A stretch of 6,494 bases of DNA from Planctomycetota bacterium (lineage in GTDB: Bacteria > Planctomycetota > Phycisphaerae > Sedimentisphaerales > Anaerohalosphaeraceae), in assembly GCA_021160785.1 (NCBI GenBank), contig JAGHBX010000493.1, positions 1 to 6,494 of the forward strand, written 5' to 3'. The notes below the pieces were generated by a model, which saw only the letters and a program-made list of their open reading frames with translations, ran no database searches and had not been told where the DNA came from. Shown in pieces: positions 1 through 6,309 of this stretch; position 1 is the stretch's first letter, and each line of letters opens with the position of its first letter. The position numbers and the translations under genes are program-made.

Positions 1-484
1 AGAGAAACAGGGCGGTCATCCTCGGTGCATGCCGGATATGACGAATCAGGTGCAATCCCATTTTGAACTCGGCGTTTCTGGACGGTATTGAGTTGTGTGA
101 GCACCTGACTCCGCCGCGATCATTGACCTCATAGAAAAGCCCTGCGACATTCTTCATGAACAGCTTTTCATTCCGGAATATCTTGACCCAGTCGCCGGCA
201 AACGTATTACCGACGGATTGAATGGGCTTTTCAATACCGCCGAGTTGCTTTTCTGTGGGCTCACATTGCATAACAAGGCTGTTTGCGGCGCCAAGCGCCA
301 ACAGTTCAATCTTCAGGCAGGCTGGCACGTCAAATAGGGTCTGCTGCTGGTAAAGATGCGCAGCCATTCGCCTGAGGGCGCAAATCTTTTCGATTGCCGC
401 GTCGTTTTGCCCTTCTCCGAGGTCTTTGTTTATCGAACGCAAAACGACCTCCGCCCATCGCTGCATCACGTTGAGTCGCAGCAT
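1..484 (-). CDS. Hypothetical protein, soluble alpha-helical part, 3'-truncated by the window edge; probable continuation of the 466-870 membrane protein
   Basis: An open frame on the minus strand runs for 161 codons and leaves the window at position 1 without a stop. The first usable start is ATG at 484-482, since an in-frame TGA lies at 541-539 and no other start falls between. A second ATG at 466-464 overlaps the upstream stop as TGATG. Neither has a good ribosome binding site. The product is soluble and largely helical, beginning MLRLNVMQRWAEVVLRSINK, followed by DLGEG, QQQTLFDV and later FMKNVAGLFYEVN. From memory, not from an alignment, these blocks resemble the C-terminal part of an uncharacterised Planctomycetota family whose N-terminal part matches the neighbouring 466-870 product. 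That suggests one protein split by a frameshift; two coupled genes is the alternative. Function unknown. Confidence 0.6.
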   Translation of the reverse strand, partial: MLRLNVMQRWAEVVLRSINKDLGEGQNDAAIEKICALRRMAAHLYQQQTLFDVPACLKIELLALGAANSLVMQCEPTEKQLGGIEKPIQSVGNTFAGDWVKIFRNEKLFMKNVAGLFYEVNDRGGVRCSHNSIPSRNAEFKMGLHLIRHIRHAPRMTALFL

Positions 485-870
485 TTGCTCGTCGCGGGCG
501 GAATCATTCTTTCGGCTTCGATGAGAGCCTGCTCTTTGTCAAACATGTAAGGCTTCCAACGCGCCGAATCGATGTCCGGACTGAAAACCCAGACGACGAC
601 CGCGACAAAAATGACCCCGACAAGCGCGTCAAAGCAGATTCGCAACCGCCGGGGAACGATAATAAGGTTTGCCAGCAGCAGGCCGATCACAGCGTTGATT
701 CGCCACGGCGCACCCACGATGAGACCTGCTATCAGCAGTGCGCTCAGGATGCAAATGGCGATAAACCTGCCGGCGGTATAAAGCCACTTGAGGGCAACCA
801 CGACCCTGCTTCTTCGGGCAGGAGGCGGCTTGTCCGTATTACCAGCCTTGGAACTGTCAGGGTGCGCCAC
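466..870 (-). CDS. Small membrane protein of unknown function, three predicted helices; possibly the N-terminal half of a frameshifted gene
   Basis: The frame encodes 134 residues and starts at GTG (870-868), chosen because a perfect GGAGG sits 6 nt upstream. The N-terminus (1-22) is polar, with prolines and RR. Three hydrophobic segments follow at about residues 34-53, 57-72 and 79-96, separated by short Arg-containing loops. A polar tail contains RWKPYMFDKEQALIEAERMI (about 104-123), then PPATSKCCDST and a stop. The tail block up to IP resembles, from memory, a motif of uncharacterised Planctomycetota membrane-anchored proteins in which the chain continues for several hundred residues. Here the reading ends abruptly in an unconvincing tail while another frame opens, so a one-base deletion near 466-538 is plausible. 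It lies 33 nt downstream of the synthetase gene and is probably cotranscribed with it. No enzymatic motif is visible. Confidence 0.65.
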   Translation of the reverse strand: MAHPDSSKAGNTDKPPPARRSRVVVALKWLYTAGRFIAICILSALLIAGLIVGAPWRINAVIGLLLANLIIVPRRLRICFDALVGVIFVAVVVWVFSPDIDSARWKPYMFDKEQALIEAERMIPPATSKCCDST

Positions 871-876
871 AATAAA

Positions 877-881
877 CCTCC
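877..881 (-). promoter_or_regulatory. Ribosome binding site GGAGG deciding a GTG start
   Basis: On the minus strand GGAGG lies 6 nt (TTTATT) before GTG at 870-868. It is the strongest Shine-Dalgarno sequence in the window. It shows that the membrane protein is translated from GTG and that the short gap after the synthetase gene is a translation start region, not a terminator. Confidence 0.75.
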
Positions 882-903
882 GACCTGGACCGGGGCAAAA
901 TCG

Positions 904-2370
904 CTATATGCCCAGCTTTTCGAGCAGATAGGCCTTGAGTCCATCCGTGCCCACTCTGATCTGCTCCATGCTGTCGCGATCGCGAACGGTGACCGTGTTG
1001 TCTTCCTTTGTCTGCCCGTCGACGGTGATGCAGAATGGCGTCCCCGCCTCGTCCTGTCTGCGGTATCGCCTGCCGACGGCGCCCTTCTGGTCGTAGAAAC
1101 AGGTAAAATGTTTCTTGAGATCGTCGGAGATATTCCTTGCGATCTCCGGCAGGCCGTCCTTTTTCACGAGCGGGAAAACGGCGACTTTTGTCGGCGCCAG
1201 CTCCGGATGGAAGCGCAGCAGGTTGCGCGTCTCGCCGCGGACCTCTTCCTCGTCGTAAGCATCGACGAGAAAGGCCAACGTGCTCCGGTCGATGCCCGCA
1301 CTCGGCTCGATGACGTATGGGATGTACCGCCGCTTTGCCTGCTCATCGAAGAAAGACAGCGGACCCTTGTGGTAATCTTCGGCCTCTTCCTTGAGTTTGA
1401 TACTGCCCAGGTCGCCCTTGGTTTCATACCAACTGTTGAGCGTGCGCATGCCCCGCTGGTGCTGTCGCAGGTCGAAGTCGGTGCGGTTGGCGATACCCTC
1501 CAGTTCCTGCCAGTCGCCCGAACCGAACGGGAATTTGTACTCGACGTCGACGCAGGCCTTGGCGTAGTGCGCCAGCTCGTCCGGGTCGTGATCGCGGAAT
1601 CGCAGGTTCTCCTTCTTGATGCCCAGGTTGAGGTACCAGTCAAAGCGCGCCTGCTTCCAGTGCTCGTACCACTCCTCGTCGGTTCCCGGTTCGCAGAAGA
1701 ACTCAAGTTCCGCCTGCTCGAACTCGCGCGTGCGGAAGATAAACGCCTTGGTGGTAACCTCGTTGCGGAAAGATTTCCCAATCTGGGCGATGCCGAAGGG
1801 GACCTTGACCCGGGTAGAGTCTAATACATTGCGGAAATTGACGAAGATGCCCTGTGCGGTTTCGGGACGCAGAAACAGCGTCATCGTGTCGTCCACATTT
1901 GCGCCCATCTGAGTTTCGAACATCAGCTTAAAGGCCATCGGTTCGGTGAACCGTCCCACCGTCTGGCAGGCGGGACAGACCTTCTTGTCGAGGTTTTGAG
2001 CGTCCGCCATCGCGGTTTCGATCGCAACGTGCTCGGTATGCTCCTCGACATGATCGGTCAGATGGTCCACGCGAGTGCGGGTATTGCACTTTTTGCAGAC
2101 GGTTACCAGGTCGGCAAACTTGTCGGCATGTCCCGACGCCTTCCAGACTAACGGGTGCATAAATATGGAGCAATCGAGACCCACGACATCGTCTCGCATC
2201 CGGACGACGCGCTTCCACCAGGCGTCTCGAACGTTTCGTTTAAGTTCCACGCCTAACGGCCCATAGTCGTAACAACTCGCCAGCCCGCCGTAAATCTCGC
2301 TGGACTGATAAATAAACCCCCGCCGCTTGCAAAGTGATACAATATCTTCAAGTTTCGTGATCCTGGCCAT
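904..2370 (-). CDS. glyQS: Glycine--tRNA ligase, single-chain (alpha2 type) class II
   Basis: The 488-residue product charges tRNA-Gly with glycine using ATP, in the cytoplasm. Length and order fit the homodimeric alpha2 family, not the alpha2beta2 enzyme. Visible marks are the N-terminal block RRGFIYQSSEIYGG and YDYGPLG (about 17-40, motif 1 region), LRPETAQGIF (167-176), class II motif 2 with FRNE (201-204) and REFEQAE (215-221), and motif 3 PSAGIDR (356-362). A C-terminal anticodon-binding domain runs from about 393 (LAPTKVAVFPL) to the end (GLKAYLLEKLGI). Two CxxC pairs, C92/C95 and C132/C135, probably hold a zinc in the insertion between motifs 1 and 2. The ATG at 2370 is preceded by an AAGGAAGGG ribosome site. 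The stop is TAG. The leader is only about 40 nt, with no room for a T-box. It is the first gene of the leftward group. Confidence 0.97.
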   Translation of the reverse strand: MARITKLEDIVSLCKRRGFIYQSSEIYGGLASCYDYGPLGVELKRNVRDAWWKRVVRMRDDVVGLDCSIFMHPLVWKASGHADKFADLVTVCKKCNTRTRVDHLTDHVEEHTEHVAIETAMADAQNLDKKVCPACQTVGRFTEPMAFKLMFETQMGANVDDTMTLFLRPETAQGIFVNFRNVLDSTRVKVPFGIAQIGKSFRNEVTTKAFIFRTREFEQAELEFFCEPGTDEEWYEHWKQARFDWYLNLGIKKENLRFRDHDPDELAHYAKACVDVEYKFPFGSGDWQELEGIANRTDFDLRQHQRGMRTLNSWYETKGDLGSIKLKEEAEDYHKGPLSFFDEQAKRRYIPYVIEPSAGIDRSTLAFLVDAYDEEEVRGETRNLLRFHPELAPTKVAVFPLVKKDGLPEIARNISDDLKKHFTCFYDQKGAVGRRYRRQDEAGTPFCITVDGQTKEDNTVTVRDRDSMEQIRVGTDGLKAYLLEKLGI

Positions 2371-2415
2371 GACCCTTCCTTAATAACAAGATTTTTCGCA
2401 AAATAGACCTTTGGC

Positions 2416-2443
2416 ATTATATACAATTACAGCCCGATCACAA
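2416..2443 (-). promoter_or_regulatory. Probable sigma70-type promoter of the glycyl-tRNA synthetase gene
   Basis: Minus-strand -10 TATAAT (2421-2416, perfect) and -35 TTGTGA (2443-2438, four of six consensus bases) are separated by 16 bp. The expected start is near 2409, giving a leader of about 40 nt before the ATG at 2370. Position and direction fit the synthetase and the downstream leftward genes. Confidence 0.6.
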
Positions 2444-2543
2444 GGACTATCGGCTTGCCGGGGATTTATCGGGAAACCCAATCACCGCAACATTAAGGGC
2501 TCAATCTGTCCGAAAATAATTTTCGCTATACCGTTATTTCTTC

Positions 2544-2572
2544 TTGACTATATCTCTTGATCGGGGTAGTCT
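2544..2572 (+). promoter_or_regulatory. Weak promoter candidate for the hybrid kinase
   Basis: TTGACT (2544-2549, five of six -35 bases) is followed after 17 bp by TAGTCT (2567-2572), which matches only three of six -10 bases. If used, transcription would start near 2579 and give a leader of about 200 nt before the kinase ATG. The poor -10 suggests an activator or another sigma factor, or that the true promoter is elsewhere. Confidence 0.25.
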
Positions 2573-2773
2573 TAGATTGTTGATGGGGACGAAAGAATGA
2601 AGGTCGGGGGAAGAACAATTTGTTCGATGGCTAACGGCCCGACAGGGACAAGGGGATTGTCTTTGCCGGGTTTTTGTGCATTCATAAGATGCCGGACGCA
2701 GCGATGTGAGTCGGTTGAGCCGGATGATATGCGGCGGCGGAGTTCTGTGGCACAGGTACCGGGCGGGTTATAC

Positions 2774-2779
2774 AGGGAG
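2774..2779 (+). promoter_or_regulatory. Ribosome binding site deciding the kinase start
   Basis: AGGGAG ends 7 nt before ATG at 2787-2789. The frame remains open upstream to a GTG at 2706, but the extra 27 residues look non-coding (Gly/Arg/Cys-rich, no domain) and that GTG lacks a comparable site. The ATG at 2787 is therefore preferred. Confidence 0.65.
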
Positions 2780-2786
2780 CGGGACT

Positions 2787-5700
2787 ATGGATAATGTTGG
2801 CAGGAACAAGGCGGAACTTGCCGAGGCGGAATCGCGTCTTCATAGCGAAGTTATGAAGAATATGGCTGAAGGCGTTTTCCTTGTCGGCGCCGAAGACGGC
2901 ATGATTATCTATGCTAATCCGAAATTCGAGAAGATGTTCGGCTATGACGCAGGTGAAATGAACGGACAGCACGTTTCCATTGTCAATGCCCCAACTGAGA
3001 AAGACCCAAAGGAAACCGCAAGGGAAATCACGGAGGTGTTGAGTAAAACAGGCCAGTGGCATGGAGAAGTTAATAATATCAAGAAAGACGGAACGTCTTT
3101 CTGGTGTTACGCAAACTGTTCCATATTCAACCATCCTGAATATGGAAGAGTTACCGTTGCGGTACATACGGATATCACCGACCGCAAGCGGGCGGAGGAA
3201 GAGGTCAGGCTTCTTACGACTGCTGTGGAGCAAAGTAGCGAAGGCGTAGCAGTAGTAGACTTTGAGGGTAACATATTATCGCTGAACAAAGCGTTTGCCG
3301 GTATGCACGGCTATACTGCCGAAGAACTTATCGGCAGGCATCTTTCGATTTTCCATACGCCCGAGCAGATGTCGGAGGTGCAAAAGGCAAATAAACAGAT
3401 TAAAAAAACAGGCGAATTCGATGGGGAGATATGGCACAAGCGGCGAGACGGAACAGTGTTTCCCATACTAATGCATAATTCGATTTTATCTGATGAAACT
3501 GGAACTCCAATCGGCATGATTGGGACCGCCCGCGACATCACCGAACGCAAGCAGGCAGAGGTGGCGTTGCGGGAGAGTGAAGAGATATATCGGTCTCTTG
3601 TCGAAAACGTCGATTTCGGGATAACGATTATTGATGCCAACCATAATATCGTCATGGCCAACGCTACAGTTTGCGAGTGGTTTAACAAGTCCCCTGACGA
3701 GCTTGTGGGCAGGAAATGTTACCGGGTATTCGAGAAGAAGGACCATCCCTGTTCGCCCTGCCCCGGTGTTGAAGCTATGGCGACGGACCGACCCTGTGAG
3801 ATCGAAACAAAAGGCGCCAGAGATAATGGGATCAGATTTGTCGTGAAGCACAGAGCCTTCCCATACTACGGGCCAAATGGAGAGATTGTGGGATTCCATG
3901 AGGTGCTGGAGGACATCACCGAACGCAAGCAGGCCGAGGCAAAACTGACTAAAAGCGAAAACAGATTCAGAGAACTGTTCCGGCACATGAGCAGCGGAGT
4001 GGCGGTGTACGAGGCGACCGATGGTGGGAGAGATTTTGTCTTCAAGGATTTCAATCGGGCCGGAGAGAGAAGAATTAACGAGACCAAAAGGGAAGATGTT
4101 CTCGGCAGGAAAGTAACGGAAGTTTTTCCCGGGGTGGAAGAGTTCGGGCTTTTGGAGGTATTCCGCAGGGTCTGGAAGACCGGTAATCCGGAACACTTCC
4201 CCGTCGCATTGTATAAAGACGAGCGGATTTCGGGCTGGTGGGAGAACTATGTTTACAAACTCCCGTTCGGTGAGATTGTTGCGGTTTACGATGACATCAC
4301 CGAACGCAAAAAGGCCGAGCAGAAACTGCAGACACACCGGTATTATCTTGAAAAGGCACAGGAGATAGGCAATATTGGAACGTGGCAACTGGATATCAAG
4401 AAAAACATACTGACCTGGACTGATGAGAACTACCAGATTTTCGGCGTGCCTGCGGGGACGGCACTTACATATGAATCCTTCCTGGAATGTGTCCATCCGG
4501 ATGACAGAGAGTATGTAAACACCAAGTGGATGGCCGGGGTTGCCGGCGAGCCTTATGATGTTGAACATCGTATTATTGCAGACGGCAAAGTCAAGTGGGT
4601 AAGAGAGAAAGCAGAATTATTCTTTAATGACTCAGGTGAAGTTGTCCGCGCCATCGGGGTAACACAAGACATCACCTATCGCAAGCAGGCTGAGAATGAA
4701 CTGCGGCAAGTCAAGGAACAGGCAGAAGCGGCCAATATGGCCAAGAGCCAGTTCCTTGCCAATATGAGTCATGAGATTCGCACGCCTATGAGTGTGATTA
4801 TGGGTTTCGCTAATCTGCTGACGATGGAAAAACTGACCGACGAGCAGAGGACACAAGCCATACTTATTAAAAAAGCCGGCAAATCGCTCCTGCGAATAAT
4901 CGACGACGTGCTCGACTTCTCCAGGATCGAGGCGGGAAAGCTTGAAGTCAGAACCAAAGAGTTTCACCTGAAAAAACTGCTCGACAAGGTCGAGTCCATG
5001 ATGCAGCCGCTTGCCGCGAAGAAGGGCCTGGATTTTGAGCTCTCCTGCAGCAAGAGTTTGCCCGCCATGATACACACCGACGACGATCGTCTTGTGCAGT
5101 GCCTTGTTAATCTCATTGGCAACGCGATCAAATTCACCGACAAGGGAAACGTTCACCTGAAGGTGTCTTTGGAGAAGAGACGCAACATATCCTTCGTCCG
5201 CTTTGATGTCAAAGACACCGGTATGGGCATTCCACCGGACAAGAAAGAGAGCATCTTCTCTTCATTCACACAGGTTGACGGAAGCCACACCCGAAAGCAA
5301 GGCGGCACCGGCCTCGGGTTGACGATTACAAGGGAGTTGGCCGGGCTTCTCGGAGGCAGGCTTTCATTCACCAGCGAGGCGGGCGCCGGTTCGGTGTTCT
5401 CTCTGGCAATCCCGGTAGAAGCAGATGCAGAGTCGTCGATATTGCCCGGCGGCGACCAATCTGAAGAGTCGGTCTCGCAATCTCAGTCGGTGGATAATCT
5501 CACATTCCGCGGCAGGGTTCTCGTAGCAGAAGACGAAGAGGGCAGCAAAATCCTCGCTGAGAGAATTCTCACGCGACTTGGATTGGAAGTCGTGATCGCC
5601 GCCAATGGAAAGGAGGCAATCGAAAAAGCCCTCCAGGAGTCTTGGGACCTGATCCTCATGGACATCCAGATGCCCGTAATGAATGGATTTGAGGCCGTGA

Positions 5701-5882
5701 GAAAGCTGCGCCAAGACGGGATAACCACGCCTGTAGTTGCTCTCACCGCTCACGCCATGCCGGGAGACAGGAAAAAATGCCTGGGCGCAGGCTGCGACGA
5801 CTACATATCAAAACCCTTTGAGATGAAAGAGCTGCAAAAAGTTCTCAGCAGTCATATTTCAATCGCAGACAGCCAAACCTGA
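2787..5882 (+). CDS. Soluble hybrid sensor histidine kinase with five PAS/PAC units and a C-terminal receiver
   Basis: About 1031 residues from the ATG at 2787. There is no signal peptide or membrane segment, so it is probably a cytoplasmic sensor. After a short helical lead come five PAS/PAC units ending in the DIT-x-RK-x-AE signature, with its Asp at residues 129, 250, 376, 503 and 628. The fifth looks like the PAS_3 type (GTWQLD, VHPDDREY). The third carries C311, H320, C322 and C325. HisKA follows with phospho-acceptor H662 in SHEIRTP. The ATPase domain has N779 (N box), D810 in DTGMGI (G1) and GGTGLGL at 839-845 (G2). After a Ser/Gln-rich linker (about 874-907) the receiver shows E915/D916, phospho-acceptor D959 (LMDIQMP), T987 and K1009. 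All catalytic residues are present. No HPt domain or output regulator is nearby, so the phosphate presumably passes to a distant HPt or regulator. The signal is unknown. Confidence 0.95.
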   Translation: MDNVGRNKAELAEAESRLHSEVMKNMAEGVFLVGAEDGMIIYANPKFEKMFGYDAGEMNGQHVSIVNAPTEKDPKETAREITEVLSKTGQWHGEVNNIKKDGTSFWCYANCSIFNHPEYGRVTVAVHTDITDRKRAEEEVRLLTTAVEQSSEGVAVVDFEGNILSLNKAFAGMHGYTAEELIGRHLSIFHTPEQMSEVQKANKQIKKTGEFDGEIWHKRRDGTVFPILMHNSILSDETGTPIGMIGTARDITERKQAEVALRESEEIYRSLVENVDFGITIIDANHNIVMANATVCEWFNKSPDELVGRKCYRVFEKKDHPCSPCPGVEAMATDRPCEIETKGARDNGIRFVVKHRAFPYYGPNGEIVGFHEVLEDITERKQAEAKLTKSENRFRELFRHMSSGVAVYEATDGGRDFVFKDFNRAGERRINETKREDVLGRKVTEVFPGVEEFGLLEVFRRVWKTGNPEHFPVALYKDERISGWWENYVYKLPFGEIVAVYDDITERKKAEQKLQTHRYYLEKAQEIGNIGTWQLDIKKNILTWTDENYQIFGVPAGTALTYESFLECVHPDDREYVNTKWMAGVAGEPYDVEHRIIADGKVKWVREKAELFFNDSGEVVRAIGVTQDITYRKQAENELRQVKEQAEAANMAKSQFLANMSHEIRTPMSVIMGFANLLTMEKLTDEQRTQAILIKKAGKSLLRIIDDVLDFSRIEAGKLEVRTKEFHLKKLLDKVESMMQPLAAKKGLDFELSCSKSLPAMIHTDDDRLVQCLVNLIGNAIKFTDKGNVHLKVSLEKRRNISFVRFDVKDTGMGIPPDKKESIFSSFTQVDGSHTRKQGGTGLGLTITRELAGLLGGRLSFTSEAGAGSVFSLAIPVEADAESSILPGGDQSEESVSQSQSVDNLTFRGRVLVAEDEEGSKILAERILTRLGLEVVIAANGKEAIEKALQESWDLILMDIQMPVMNGFEAVRKLRQDGITTPVVALTAHAMPGDRKKCLGAGCDDYISKPFEMKELQKVLSSHISIADSQT
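3171..4694 (+). repeat. Five interspersed near-identical 27-bp repeats encoding the PAC signature
   Basis: Units at 3171-3197, 3534-3560, 3912-3938, 4293-4319 and 4668-4694 all encode DIT-x-RK-x-AE. Units two and three match at 26 of 27 bases, and the other pairs checked at 23-24 of 27. Spacings are 363, 378, 381 and 375 nt, one PAS/PAC unit each. They lie in coding sequence and reflect a conserved protein motif, but the DNA identity is higher than in the diverged sequence between them. Confidence 0.85.
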
Positions 5883-5988
5883 TGCCAATTTTGCTGAGAA
5901 ACAGAAGACCTCTGGCCCGATAATGTGCCGCTCCAATCCAGAATTACCGCGATATGTTAAGAAATCCTTACAGTTACAAAATATTTCC

Positions 5989-6017
5989 TTGACATTAAGC
6001 CCTGGCCGTGGTATAAT
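5989..6017 (+). promoter_or_regulatory. Perfect-consensus sigma70-type promoter with extended -10
   Basis: TTGACA (5989-5994), a 17-bp spacer and TATAAT (6012-6017) match consensus at all twelve positions. TGG directly before the -10 gives an extended -10 element. The expected start is near A6024. Such strength is typical of stable-RNA genes. The next recognised gene downstream is the tRNA at 6310, which has its own promoter, so this one probably drives another transcript or a longer tRNA precursor. Confidence 0.8.
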
Positions 6018-6023
6018 GTATTT

Positions 6024-6264
6024 ACTTAATGGATAAGATATTGCGGGGGAAAATATGTGTCGTATTAAAGCTATAATCAATCGGGATTCGTGGGCGAGGC
6101 CTCCGCCGGATACCCCACAGAACAGACTCATTGTCCACCGCTTCCAGAGCCCTGTTTGTCGCCTCGACTGTTCTGGCGGTTTTGACGGTGACAAGAGTAT
6201 CGGACTTTATGACCTCCTCCGGCCGGTGGCAGAACCGTCGCCCGGCATTTTGCAATTTTCTTCC
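6024..6264 (+). ncRNA. Candidate structured small RNA of about 240 nt, family not recognised
   Basis: The stretch starts at the expected start point of a perfect promoter. A closing stem can form between 6045-6054 (GGGGGAAAAT) and 6255-6264 (ATTTTCTTCC): ten pairs, two of them G-U. Inside it are an 8-bp perfect stem, 6118-6125 with 6168-6175 (CAGAACAG/CTGTTCTG), extendable by CCGC 6103-6106 with GCGG 6176-6179 across a one-sided bulge, and a 6-bp stem 6184-6189 with 6234-6239 (GACGGT/ACCGTC). Together these give a closed multi-branch shape. I do not see the hallmarks of SRP RNA, RNase P RNA or tmRNA. A 6S-like regulator is conceivable but unsupported. Alternatives are a leader of a tRNA precursor, or a short coding frame from ATG 6055. 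The 3' end is undefined; no T-rich terminator follows. Confidence 0.3.
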
Positions 6265-6293
6265 TTGACCCTACGCCGCCGATTTGCTTTAAT
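6265..6293 (+). promoter_or_regulatory. Probable promoter of the tRNA-Val gene
   Basis: TTGACC (6265-6270) and TTTAAT (6288-6293) are separated by 17 bp; each matches consensus at five of six positions. The expected start near 6300 leaves about a 10-nt leader before the tRNA at 6310. The tRNA can therefore be transcribed independently of the stronger promoter upstream. Confidence 0.6.
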
Positions 6294-6309
6294 GGAAACA
6301 TATAGCAGG

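Larger units (their letters stand above)
2371..2786. other. Divergent intergenic region between the synthetase and the hybrid kinase, no convincing gene
   Basis: This 416-nt stretch separates two outward-facing genes. The left part holds the synthetase promoter and ribosome site. The right part holds a weak rightward promoter candidate and the kinase ribosome site. A 65-codon plus-strand frame (2597-2794) begins at an ATG with only a loose GGGGA upstream and ends 8 nt inside the kinase gene. Its product is rich in Arg and Gly and lacks recognisable features, so it is not called as a gene. No strong hairpin, riboswitch or direct repeat array was seen. Confidence 0.6.
5883..6309. other. Gene-free region between the kinase and tRNA-Val, with two promoters and a possible small RNA
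   Basis: No convincing protein gene lies in these 427 nt. No clear rho-independent terminator follows the kinase; the only inverted repeat noted, near 5957-5972, is about 5 bp with a bulge and has no T run. A perfect consensus promoter (5989-6017) points rightward, about 240 nt of foldable sequence follow, and a second promoter (6265-6293) precedes the tRNA. A 99-codon plus-strand frame from ATG 6055 has a GGGGGA upstream, but it runs into the tRNA anticodon arm and is not accepted. Confidence 0.6.

Noticed and set aside
356..550. A 64-codon plus-strand frame
   Set aside because: It is antisense to the two leftward frames at 1-870, which carry better coding evidence.
862..1824. A 320-codon open frame on the plus strand
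   Set aside because: It lies entirely opposite the synthetase and part of the membrane protein gene. The synthetase motifs are unmistakable, and the antisense product (valine- and leucine-rich, no motif) is a shadow of GC-rich codon use.
2371..2415. A T-box or other glycine-responsive leader before the synthetase
   Set aside because: The leader from the likely start is only about 40 nt, too short for a T-box, and no specifier or antiterminator sequence is visible.
3486..4568. A 360-codon open frame on the minus strand
   Set aside because: It is antisense to the PAS region of the kinase. Its recurring LLAFGDV stretches are just the complement of the repeated PAC signature.
5883..5990. A rho-independent terminator after the kinase
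   Set aside because: Only a 5-bp bulged inverted repeat near 5957-5972 was found, with no T run following it.
6022..6255. A 77-codon minus-strand frame with a TTG start and AAGGA upstream
   Set aside because: The middle looks mildly protein-like, but it has a rare start, a basic C-terminal half with no motif, and opposes a perfect plus-strand promoter reading into it. Not enough to call a gene.
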